Source of the DNA: Serratia sp. FDAARGOS_506
Lineage (GTDB): Bacteria > Pseudomonadota > Gammaproteobacteria > Enterobacterales > Enterobacteriaceae
Assembly: GCF_003812745.1 (NCBI RefSeq)
Contig: NZ_CP033831.1
Span: 4,588,001-4,652,000 of the forward strand
Direction of reading: 5' to 3'
Length of the DNA: 64,000 nucleotides
Made by a program: the position numbers and the translations under genes. The number at the start of each line of letters is the position of its first letter. The first letter of the stretch is position 1. The notes beneath the pieces were generated by a model, which was not told the origin of the DNA, did not search any database, and was given only the letters and a program-made list of their open reading frames with translations. Below, piece after piece: positions 56,635 through 64,000 of this stretch.

Positions 56635-57710
56635 CTATTTTTAGCCGTTACCTGATCCGCAACGTGTTTATCGGCTTCGCCGCCGTAGCCGGGCTGCTCA
56701 TCCCGCTGTTCACCACCTTTACGCTGATCAACGAGCTGGAGGACGTGACCCCGGGCGGCTACCGCTGGCAGCAGGCGCTGCTGGTGACCCTGATGACCCT
56801 GCCGCGCAGCCTGGTCGATCTGGGGCCGTTTATCTCGCTGCTCGGCGGCATCGTCGGGCTGGGCCAGCTGTCTAAAACCCTGGAGCTGACGGCGATCCGC
56901 TCCGCCGGGATGTCGATATTCCGTATTGCGCTGGTGATGCTCGCCGCCGGGCTGTTGATGAACCTCTCACTCGGCGCCCTCGATGAGTGGGCGGCCTCGC
57001 CGCTGCAGCAACGCGCGCTGCAGATGAAGAACAACGCCCTGGCGCAGTCGAACGATAACGACGTCACCGTTAACCCGCTGTGGGCGCGGCACGGCAACGA
57101 GTTTGTGACGGTCAAAACCGTCGATGAGAACGACCAGCCCCACGGCATTGAGATCTTCCGTTATCAGGCCAACCGCACGCTGGCGTCTTATATCTACGCC
57201 GAAAGCGCCAGCACCGCCGCCGACGGCAGCTGGCTGCTGTACAACGTGATGCAGAAAAGCTGGCAAGGCAGAAAAGAGACGATTGTGCGGCAAAGCAGCC
57301 TGCCGTGGCGCTCGCTGTTCACCGTGCCGAGCCTGAAAGAGCTGACCCTGCCCGCCGGCAGCTTCTCGCTCCGGCAGTTGGATCGCTATATTGATTACCT
57401 GCAGGGATCGGGGCAGCCCAGCACCGAATACCGCCTGGCGCTGTGGAAAAAACTCGGCCAGCCCCTGCTGGTGCTGGCGATGATTTTACTGGCCATCCCG
57501 TTTACCTTCACCGCCCCGCGCGCGCCCGGCATGGGCAGCCGGTTAGCGCTCGGCGCGATCGTCGGGCTGCTGACCTACATCGCTTACCAGATCGTCCTCA
57601 ACCTGGGGTTGCTGTTCGCCCTCAACGCGCCCTTCACCGCCCTCGCCCCGCCGCTTTTGATCCTGGCGTTGGCGTTGGCACTGGTTTATCGGTTTGATCG
57701 GCGGGGTTAG
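56631..57710 (+). CDS. lptG: LptG-family ABC permease, accessory copy
   Basis: 359 residues from the ATG overlapping the lptF stop by four bases; a longer frame running in from lptF is rejected. FSRYLIRNVFIGFAAVAGLLIPLFTTFTLINELEDV, LGQLSKTLELTAIRSAGMSIFRIALVMLAAG (coupling helix), a periplasmic jellyroll and FTFTAPRAPGMGSRLALGAIVGLLTYIAYQIVLNLG match LptG organisation. It should form a heterodimer with the preceding gene product, using the cell's LptB. Last gene of the locus. Confidence 0.88.
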   Translation: MTIFSRYLIRNVFIGFAAVAGLLIPLFTTFTLINELEDVTPGGYRWQQALLVTLMTLPRSLVDLGPFISLLGGIVGLGQLSKTLELTAIRSAGMSIFRIALVMLAAGLLMNLSLGALDEWAASPLQQRALQMKNNALAQSNDNDVTVNPLWARHGNEFVTVKTVDENDQPHGIEIFRYQANRTLASYIYAESASTAADGSWLLYNVMQKSWQGRKETIVRQSSLPWRSLFTVPSLKELTLPAGSFSLRQLDRYIDYLQGSGQPSTEYRLALWKKLGQPLLVLAMILLAIPFTFTAPRAPGMGSRLALGAIVGLLTYIAYQIVLNLGLLFALNAPFTALAPPLLILALALALVYRFDRRG

Positions 57711-57765
57711 AATTCAGAGAGAGGCGGTGATCGTTCGCTTGCAAACCTTCCTTTCTCCGCCAATG

Positions 57766-57809
57766 ATGAAAAACCGCAGACCGTCGCCCAATGGCCATGG
57801 TCTGCGGTT
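57766..57809 (-). terminator. Terminator of the RND operon
   Basis: An 11-bp stem AACCGCAGACC / GGTCTGCGGTT with a 16-base loop; on the minus strand it runs into TTTTTCATC. It lies between lptG and the convergent RND gene. Confidence 0.85.
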
Positions 57810-57845
57810 AGACTACGCGGTGAATAATGCGGGCCAAACACAGGC

Positions 57846-60800
57846 CTAAGACGCAGCCTTTTCCTTCTGCTGCCGATCGTCTGGGCGTATCTTGAACCAA
57901 ATGGCATACATTGCCGGCAGAAACACCAGCGTGATAACGGTGCCGCCAAACGTCCCGCCAATCAGGGTATAAGCGAGCGTTCCCCAAAACACCGAGTGAG
58001 TCAGCGGGATAAATGCCAATATGGCGGCCATCGCCGTCAGCAACACCGGCCGGGCTCGCTGTACCGTCGCCTCCACGACCGCGTGGAAAGGCGCCAACCC
58101 TTGCTGCTCGTTGTGATGGATCTGGCCAATCAGGATCAAGGTGTTGCGCATCAGAATGCCCGACAGCGCGATTAACCCCACAAGCGCATTGATGCCAAAG
58201 GGCTGGTTAAAGAGCAGTAGCGTTGGCACCACACCAATCAGCCCCAGCGGCGCGGTGAGAAACACCATGACCATTGCCGACATCGAACGCACCTGCAGAA
58301 TGATGATCAACAGCGTCACGGCAATCATGATCGGGAACAAGGGCGCCATCGCTTTGGTCGCCTTTGCCGACTCCTCAATGGATCCGGCCTGCTCAATGCG
58401 ATATCCGGCCGGAAGCGCGTCAATGGTGGGTTGCAGCGCTTTCATGATTGCCGTGGAGACATCCGGCGGCTGCAGGTTTTCGGCAATGTCCCCCCGCACG
58501 GTCATGGTCGGCGTGCGATCGCGGCGACGCAGGACGGGATCTTCCATTCGCACGTCAACCGTCCCGATCTGAGACAGCGGAATGCGCTGCCCGGAAGATC
58601 CGACGAGGGTAAAACCCGCTATTTTCGCCGGATCGAGCCGAATATCGCCCGCTGCGCGCGCCATGACCTGCACCGAGCGGATGTCTTCACGTACGGAGGT
58701 GACAGGAATACCTGAGAGCAAAAACTGAAGCTGTTGGGCCACCGCATTCGAGGTTAATCCCACCGCCTGCAAGCGATCTTGATTGAGCGCGAAATGCAAC
58801 GTCGGCACGCGCGGGCCCCAGTCGGTGTTGATGGTCCTCATCATCGGACTGGCCCGCATCACCCTTTCCACGCCCTCAGCAATCTCGCGCAGTTTGGCGG
58901 GATCCGGCCCCATGACGCGGAATGCCACCGGATAAGGTGAATACGGCCCAAACACCAGTTGAGTCACGCGGATACGCGCCTCCGGCGCCAGCCCGCCCGC
59001 CACCGCTTCACGCAGGCGCAACTTGAGCGTCTCACGCGCGGCCTGGCTGTCCGTCAGCACGACAATTTTCGCAAACGAGGGATCGGGAAGCTCAGGGGCC
59101 ATAGCCAGATAAAAACGCGGCGCGCCCTGTCCGATGTAAGACGTGACGATTTTCGCGGCTTCCTGCTTATTCAACCAGGCTTCGATTTTCGCCGTGGTGA
59201 CGCCGGTCTGCTCAATAGAGGTGCCATAAGGCATCTGAACTTCTACCAACACCTCCGGGCGATCGGATGTAGGGAAAAATTGTTTTTTTACCAGCCCCAT
59301 GCCGAGAATCGCCACGATAAAGACGGCAACAACGGCGCCCGCGACTCGCCATTTGCCCGCGATGACGCTGGCCAGCAGCCGGCGAAAACGGTTGTAGTGC
59401 CGGGTGTCGTAAATAGCCGCGTGCCCGCCCTGCACCGTTTTGATGTTCGGCAGCATTTTCACGCCCAGATAAGGCGTAAACACCACCGCCACCACCCAGG
59501 AGGCCATCAGCGCGATACCCACGATCCAAAACATGTTGCTGGTGTATTCGCCGGCGGTGGACTGTGCAAATCCGTTCGGCATAAAACCGACCGCCGTGAC
59601 CAGCGTACCGGCCAGCATCGGCGCGGCGGTGTGGCTCCAGGCATAGGCGGAGGCTTTGATGCGATCGTATCCCTCCTCCATTTTCACCACCATCATTTCG
59701 ATGGCGATGATGGCATCATCCACCAGCAACCCCAGCGCCAGGATTAAGGAGCCCAACGTAATGCGGTCGAAGTTTTTGCCGGACGCCGCCATCACCACAA
59801 AAACGATAGCCAGCGTCAACGGCACCGCCGCCGCGACCACCACCCCCACGCGCCATCCCATGCTGACGAAGCAAACCCCCATGACCACGAGCAGCGCGAC
59901 AAAGAATTTGATCATGAACTCGTCAACGGCGGAGCTAATGTTAACCGCCTGATCGGTGACCTTCGTCAATGTCATGCCCAGCGGCATGCCCTGATTGATC
60001 TTCACCGTTTCCGCATCCAGCGCCTTGCCCAAATCCAGACCGTTCCACCCCTCGCGCATGACGATGCCCAGCAGCAGCGCCGGCTCCCCCTGATTGCGCA
60101 CCAGGAAAGTCGCCGGATCTTCGTAGCCGCGTTCTACCGTCGCCACGTCTGAGAGCTGCAGCGTCCGGCCCTGGACGACGATAGGCGTTGCGCGGATCTT
60201 CTCCAGCTTGTCAAAGGCGCCATCCAGGCGAATAAAGACCTGCGCTCCCTGGGCATCTATCGAACCGGCCGGCGTCAAAACGTTCTGGTCGTTGAGAGCG
60301 GAGAAAATTTCCTGAGGAGAAACGCCCAGCGTCGCCAGCCTGTCATGCGAGAACGAAACAAAGATGCGCTCCGCCTGCTCGCCGATAATATTGACCTTCT
60401 TGACCCCAGGCACGTGCAGCAGACGCTGGCGTAACGATTCCGCATCGCGAACCAGTAACCGCTGCGGCTCCCCTTTCGCCTTCAGCGCAAAAAGCGCGAA
60501 GGTCACGTCGGAGAATTCGTCATTCACCATCGGCCCGATCACGCCTGCCGGCAGGTTTTTCGCCTCATCGCCCAGCTTCTTGCGCGCCTGATAGAATTCT
60601 TCCTGCACCTGTGCGGGTGGCGTGCTGTCCTGCAATGACAGCAGGGTAAAAGCCAGGCCTGGACGCGTGTAAGTCTCACTGCGGTCATACCACTTGAGCT
60701 CCTGCAACCGTTTTTCAAGCGGTTCGGCGACCTGCTCCTGCATTTCCTTCGCGGTGGCCCCCGGCCAGGCGGAAACGATCGTCATTTGCTTGACCGTGAA

Positions 60801-60932
60801 CGGCGGATCTTCCGCACGCCCCAGTTCGAAGAACGAAAGGATCCCGGCGACCGTAATCAGGACGATCAGGAATAAAGTAATGGATCGCTCACGAACGGCG
60901 AGCGCCGAGAGATTAAAGCGCCCGCCGCTCAT
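57846..60932 (-). CDS. RND (AcrB-family) efflux pump inner-membrane subunit
   Basis: 1028 residues. TM1 is followed by the first large periplasmic loop; proton-relay region LLVDDAIIAIEMMVVKMEEG (two adjacent Asp), MLAGTLVTAVGFMPNGFAQSTAGEYT, then FFPTSDRPEVLVEVQMPYGTS opening the second periplasmic half and GILMRNTLILIGQIHHN in TM10-11. It resembles the MexF/VexF or HAE1-like group with a broad drug or organic solvent range. ATGA overlap with the adaptor gene. An outer-membrane TolC partner is not encoded here. Confidence 0.94.
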   Translation of the reverse strand: MSGGRFNLSALAVRERSITLFLIVLITVAGILSFFELGRAEDPPFTVKQMTIVSAWPGATAKEMQEQVAEPLEKRLQELKWYDRSETYTRPGLAFTLLSLQDSTPPAQVQEEFYQARKKLGDEAKNLPAGVIGPMVNDEFSDVTFALFALKAKGEPQRLLVRDAESLRQRLLHVPGVKKVNIIGEQAERIFVSFSHDRLATLGVSPQEIFSALNDQNVLTPAGSIDAQGAQVFIRLDGAFDKLEKIRATPIVVQGRTLQLSDVATVERGYEDPATFLVRNQGEPALLLGIVMREGWNGLDLGKALDAETVKINQGMPLGMTLTKVTDQAVNISSAVDEFMIKFFVALLVVMGVCFVSMGWRVGVVVAAAVPLTLAIVFVVMAASGKNFDRITLGSLILALGLLVDDAIIAIEMMVVKMEEGYDRIKASAYAWSHTAAPMLAGTLVTAVGFMPNGFAQSTAGEYTSNMFWIVGIALMASWVVAVVFTPYLGVKMLPNIKTVQGGHAAIYDTRHYNRFRRLLASVIAGKWRVAGAVVAVFIVAILGMGLVKKQFFPTSDRPEVLVEVQMPYGTSIEQTGVTTAKIEAWLNKQEAAKIVTSYIGQGAPRFYLAMAPELPDPSFAKIVVLTDSQAARETLKLRLREAVAGGLAPEARIRVTQLVFGPYSPYPVAFRVMGPDPAKLREIAEGVERVMRASPMMRTINTDWGPRVPTLHFALNQDRLQAVGLTSNAVAQQLQFLLSGIPVTSVREDIRSVQVMARAAGDIRLDPAKIAGFTLVGSSGQRIPLSQIGTVDVRMEDPVLRRRDRTPTMTVRGDIAENLQPPDVSTAIMKALQPTIDALPAGYRIEQAGSIEESAKATKAMAPLFPIMIAVTLLIIILQVRSMSAMVMVFLTAPLGLIGVVPTLLLFNQPFGINALVGLIALSGILMRNTLILIGQIHHNEQQGLAPFHAVVEATVQRARPVLLTAMAAILAFIPLTHSVFWGTLAYTLIGGTFGGTVITLVFLPAMYAIWFKIRPDDRQQKEKAAS

Positions 60933-62038
60933 GGCCGGTTCCCCGCGACAGCACCAGCGTCTTGTTGCGCCGTGCGTACAGATTCACCGTCATGCAGCAA
61001 ATGCGCCCCGAGCGCGACCACCTGTTCACCGGCTTGCAGTGCGCCCGTGACGTTTGCCGCATCGTCCCGGAGGCTCAGCACCTGGACGGATCGCCATGAC
61101 ACTTTGGCCGGCTTGCCGACAATCCCCCAGACGCCCGGCCCGTTGCCCGCATCATAGATGGCCGCCAAAGGCACCTGCACTACCTGACGGGTTATTTTAT
61201 CTTCGGTAATGTGGAGCGTGACGGTGGAGCCGAGCGGTGCGCTCGCCAGCGCGCCCTCAAGCACATATCTCGCCTCGAAGGTTCGCGTCACTGGGTCAGC
61301 CGCATCGGAGAGCAGGCGCAGTTTCGCAGGCACTGACTGTTTATCGTTCCCGTACAGCGCAGCCTGGGCTTCGCTTCCGATCGCCGGGCGCAGCGTCTCG
61401 GGCAACTGCACCAAGGCCTCGCGTTGCCCCGCCCTGGCCAGCCGGACGACGGGCTGACCCGCGCTGACAACCTGACCGGGTTCAGCCAACGTATCCATGA
61501 CCACGCCGTCGGCATCGGCCAGCAGCACCGCGTAGCCCGTCGCGTTTTGCGCCACGTTAGCCTGGGCCTGGGCAGCACTGAGTTCCGCTTTGGCCGTCTC
61601 CGCAGTGGCCTTGATCTGATCGTAAGCCGATGCCGAGACGGCGCCGGCGGTAACCAGACCGCGATAGCGAGCTTCATCATTGGCGGTCTGCCGGGCACGG
61701 GCCCGCGCAGCGGCGACGGCCTGTTGCTGAGCCTGCGCCTGCAGGTGCAGATCAACAGGATCCAGGCGCATTAAGGGCTGGCCGCGTTTAACGCTCTGGC
61801 CGGCATCCACCAGACGTTCAAGGATTTTACCTTGCACTCTAAAACCGAGATCGCTTTGAATGCGTGCGACGACCACGCCACTGAATGCGCGAGCCGTATC
61901 GACGGCATTGACTACGGTCGCCGCCCTCACCAAAGGCGGTTGCGTTCGCGGATCGTCAATACCGGAAGCATCGTTGCAGCCCGCCAGGGCAAACGGCAAC
62001 AGGCAAATAGCGAAGGTGGCGGGGTTAAGCCGGAGCAT
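60929..62038 (-). CDS. RND efflux periplasmic adaptor lipoprotein
   Basis: 369 residues. Lipobox LAGC gives Cys21. Barrel-sandwich lipoyl half (GVVVARIQSDLGFRVQGKILERLVDAGQSVKRGQPLMRLD), a helical hairpin rich in Ala/Gln/Arg (about 100-165), second lipoyl half (VMDTLAEPGQVVSAGQPVVRLA) and the beta-barrel and membrane-proximal domain (GLxxGExVVALG-like LQAGEQVVALGAHLL). Links the RND pump to TolC. Translationally coupled to the pump gene. Confidence 0.93.
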   Translation of the reverse strand: MLRLNPATFAICLLPFALAGCNDASGIDDPRTQPPLVRAATVVNAVDTARAFSGVVVARIQSDLGFRVQGKILERLVDAGQSVKRGQPLMRLDPVDLHLQAQAQQQAVAAARARARQTANDEARYRGLVTAGAVSASAYDQIKATAETAKAELSAAQAQANVAQNATGYAVLLADADGVVMDTLAEPGQVVSAGQPVVRLARAGQREALVQLPETLRPAIGSEAQAALYGNDKQSVPAKLRLLSDAADPVTRTFEARYVLEGALASAPLGSTVTLHITEDKITRQVVQVPLAAIYDAGNGPGVWGIVGKPAKVSWRSVQVLSLRDDAANVTGALQAGEQVVALGAHLLHDGESVRTAQQDAGAVAGNRP

Positions 62039-62083
62039 GGGTTCCCTTACTGAATTAACAGGACAGTAACCGCATTCTCAGAC

Positions 62084-62104
62084 TAGTGACCAATATTGTC
62101 AATA
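62084..62104. promoter_or_regulatory. Candidate operator between tetR and the adaptor gene
   Basis: An inverted repeat TAGTGAC-CAATATT-GTCAATA (seven-bp arms, one mismatch, seven-base spacer) in the 74-base gap between tetR and the adaptor gene. The length and position suit a TetR-type repressor site for the pump promoter. Confidence 0.45.
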
Positions 62105-62112
62105 GTCACAAA

Positions 62113-62727
62113 TCAAGGCGACAGGCTTCTCAGTATCAGCGATGACAGGAGCGCGGCAGCTGAGGATGCCGTCTCCAGATTGCATTGCAGCTGTATCGGG
62201 CTGATGTAAGGCCGCATGACCAGATATATTGCATCCGCGGTCTCATCCAGCGGCGTTTTTCGTTCAAATTCCCCCGTCTGCCGTCCTTCAAGGATAATGT
62301 GCTCAACAAGTTGCCGCAGGCGCTCTTCATGCCGCACGGCGGAAGGCCACTTATCGCGCGCAGCCACCGCCGCAATGTCATACAGCTTGCGATCGTGAAA
62401 GAACAGATCGCTGCCGGCCTCAGTGAGCGCCCTCAATAAGCGCCTCATTTTTTCGGCTGCCGTCGGCGCCTCTGCGATCGCTGCATTGACAATCTCCATG
62501 ACTGTCGCCAGCCGGTTGGCGCAGATCACCTCGCCTATCGCCTGCTTGGAGTCAAAGAATTTATAGATATAGGCTTTGGAGAAGCCTATTGATTTAGCCA
62601 GATCGGATACCGTGGTTTTTTCATAGCCAAAGTGCCCGAAATGCTCCGTGGCGGCGTCCACGATCTGATCGCGGACGCTATGGTCAGAGGGGCCCCGAGA
62701 GGGATTCGCATTTGTGTATTCAGTCAT
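62113..62727 (-). CDS. TetR-family repressor of the RND operon
   Basis: 204 residues. N-terminal TetR helix-turn-helix: IVDAATEHFGHFGYEKTTVSDLAKSIGFSKAYIYKFFDSKQAIGEVI (about 22-68). The C-terminal ligand domain has no hallmark. It is encoded immediately upstream of and on the same strand as the adaptor and pump genes, the usual arrangement for a local efflux repressor. Confidence 0.92.
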   Translation of the reverse strand: MTEYTNANPSRGPSDHSVRDQIVDAATEHFGHFGYEKTTVSDLAKSIGFSKAYIYKFFDSKQAIGEVICANRLATVMEIVNAAIAEAPTAAEKMRRLLRALTEAGSDLFFHDRKLYDIAAVAARDKWPSAVRHEERLRQLVEHIILEGRQTGEFERKTPLDETADAIYLVMRPYISPIQLQCNLETASSAAALLSSLILRSLSP

Positions 62728-63244
62728 TTTTTAAGCTTAGCTCAATGAACCCAGATCAACAACGAGTGACCATAATGGGATTTGGTTACAATGATGCATT
62801 GCCTCAAGGAATATCAAGACATCTCCTGCGCCCGCCCGCCTTAGCGGTAAACGCCGGTTCACAGGGGATAGCGTCGTCAGGCCCGATTATAGCCGCGATG
62901 GCAATAGCGATGAAACCGCTCTGAACCACCGGTGGGAGATTGAGGTATCGGTGGGCCGCAAAACGCTTGCCAGGCTGATGGACTGACGATCAGGCGTCTA
63001 AGATAAGACGGGTGCTGCCTTGCCGCCGCAGCAGCCTTTGGAAAACAAGAACTTTCCGGTTAACATTTGGCCGGCTTTACAAATTGGCCTAAGCCGTTAT
63101 CATCCCTTATCTGGTGTCCTATGCGCCGTTAGCTATCGCTGACTGCCGTTCGATAACATGCCCCTCGGGGCTCCATCGAGTGCAAGGAGTGCGAGCGCCC
63201 GCCTGAACAGGCCAAGGTGCAGCAAGCAAAGGAAGAGACACACT
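62728..63244. other. Intergenic region, no gene recognised
   Basis: 517 bases between tetR and the last gene. A 70-codon plus-strand frame (62712-62924) has no ribosome site and no recognisable homology, so I do not call it. The segment probably holds the tetR promoter (near 62740-62800) and the promoter of the downstream gene. Confidence 0.4.
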
Positions 63245-64000
63245 ATGTTTTCCAGTTTGAAACTGCTGTATATCGCCGATGATATTATTTCACCTGATGA
63301 ATTCCCCCGTATAGTCAGCCCTTCCCGCGCCTGTCACGGCCTTTCATACATGCCGGACAATGACATTCTGTCGCTTTTTTCTGGTTTTCGCGGTGGTGAA
63401 CGGATCCGCCGTGAAGTCGGCGTTACGCAAAACGGAATAAGCTCTAACCTGCGCGCAAGAGTGCAGAGCGACCTAATGAGCGGCGTTGTCGTAGCGGTCG
63501 AAACCCGGCCCGGCGTGTTGGCGACGATGGGGCCATTTTACGCCGACATCGACGGCTACCTGATACCGCAGGGGAGACAAGAGCCCAACTACCCGGTGGA
63601 CAGGATAGTGAAGCGGTACGAAGAGGCCGTGAAGTCTTACGGCGGCCGCCGGGCGCGCCCGTCCGTCTTCCCCGCACAAGTCACGCGGGCCAAACCGGCC
63701 CTTGGCCCGGATATCCCGGCGCAAGGTGCAAGAGCCTCACAGTCGGTCGTGTTTGGCCCCTTGACCAAGGCGCAACGCTGGCAGGAGCGAAAATACCTCA
63801 TTGGCCGCGGGCAACGGAGTATCTACCCGGACGCCCGAATCGCCTCGGAACGCCTGGCGGCAAACAATGTCGCCGTCGAGAAGGCAAAACTGGCGGAGAA
63901 TATCTACAAGAGCACGAATCCGCTAAAGGAGACTCCCGGCGTTCCCGAGGGTTGGAAAGATATCAGTAACGATAATGCGGCCCTGAGTAAAATTGGGCTA
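63245..64000 (+). CDS. Unrecognised protein, partial (runs off window end); possible secreted effector
   Basis: 252 codons from an ATG with AAGGAAGAG about seven bases upstream; the frame stays open to the window end. Residues about 1-120 look like a soluble domain (LLYIADDIISPDEFPRIVSP; LATMGPFYADIDGYLIPQG). A Pro/Ala-rich linker follows (about 130-175), then a basic helical stretch and NPLKETPGVPEGWKDISNDN. The modular build (domain, linker, new domain) recalls polymorphic toxins and type VI-type effectors, in which the GWKDIS-like phrase opens an enzymatic domain, but I cannot name the family. What lies downstream, especially an immunity gene, would decide. Confidence 0.6.
   Translation, partial: MFSSLKLLYIADDIISPDEFPRIVSPSRACHGLSYMPDNDILSLFSGFRGGERIRREVGVTQNGISSNLRARVQSDLMSGVVVAVETRPGVLATMGPFYADIDGYLIPQGRQEPNYPVDRIVKRYEEAVKSYGGRRARPSVFPAQVTRAKPALGPDIPAQGARASQSVVFGPLTKAQRWQERKYLIGRGQRSIYPDARIASERLAANNVAVEKAKLAENIYKSTNPLKETPGVPEGWKDISNDNAALSKIGL

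Noticed and set aside
62712..62924. 70-codon plus-strand frame after tetR
   Set aside because: Overlaps the tetR start, has no ribosome site and no recognisable protein pattern.

Overview
The window looks like the chromosome of an enterobacterium close to Serratia marcescens. It is GC-rich, has dense operons with ATGA-type overlaps, and carries recognisable enterobacterial genes (AmiA, KatG, SotB, HchA, LivJHMGF, LeuE, YtfJ, LptF/LptG) and a tRNA-Asn. The species call is an inference from protein resemblance; no database was searched.

Layout. 1-4.2 kb: a LysR regulator divergent from an alpha/beta hydrolase and an MFS exporter (cut by the window start), then leuE; this stretch looks less GC-rich than what follows. 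4.3-7.6 kb: a 190-residue membrane protein, a GcvA-like LysR regulator, and hchA coupled to a LuxR solo. 7.6-12.4 kb: a five-gene minus-strand operon with a DHA2-type exporter, a lipoprotein and a FecBCD-type metal-chelate importer. 12.7-17.2 kb: Tat-exported amidase AmiA, an OmpC-type porin, a chloroperoxidase-like hydrolase, and an aldehyde dehydrogenase broken by one amber codon. 17.4-22.4 kb: katG, a 528-base gap with a possible leader peptide, a periplasmic VOC protein and an alginate-export-family outer-membrane protein. 22.4-31.8 kb: nitronate monooxygenase, a hydrolase(Ser-to-Ala)-DoxX-MFS operon, further MFS transporters including SotB, an aspartyl/asparaginyl hydroxylase-like protein, and an NmrA/HxlR divergent pair. 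31.8-36.8 kb: the liv branched-chain amino acid ABC operon. 37.4-39.9 kb: tRNA-Asn, a 1.6 kb islet bounded by a second copy of the tRNA 3' end plus terminator, and a RelE/HigB-HigA type toxin-antitoxin pair. 40.3-43.3 kb: a citrate/tricarballylate-type MFS, a periplasmic binding protein and a LysR regulator.

43.4-57.7 kb is the most striking part. It holds a DgkA-like lipid kinase, a GNAT-type acyltransferase resembling bacterial ceramide synthase, an acyl-AMP/acyl-ACP ligase, an NAD-dependent epimerase-like reductase, an acyl carrier protein and a serine-palmitoyltransferase-type alpha-oxoamine synthase. These are followed by three paralogous thymidylate-kinase-fold P-loop kinases, a Wzx/MATE-like flippase, a CHAD-like helical protein, a YtfJ paralog and an extra LptF/LptG pair. 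The first group has the same enzyme set as the Caulobacter ceramide pathway, and the second looks like head-group modification and export. I propose a self-contained sphingolipid (or related long-chain amino-ketone lipid) synthesis and envelope-export locus.

57.8-62.7 kb: a TetR-MFP-RND efflux operon. The window ends inside an unrecognised protein (63245 onward).
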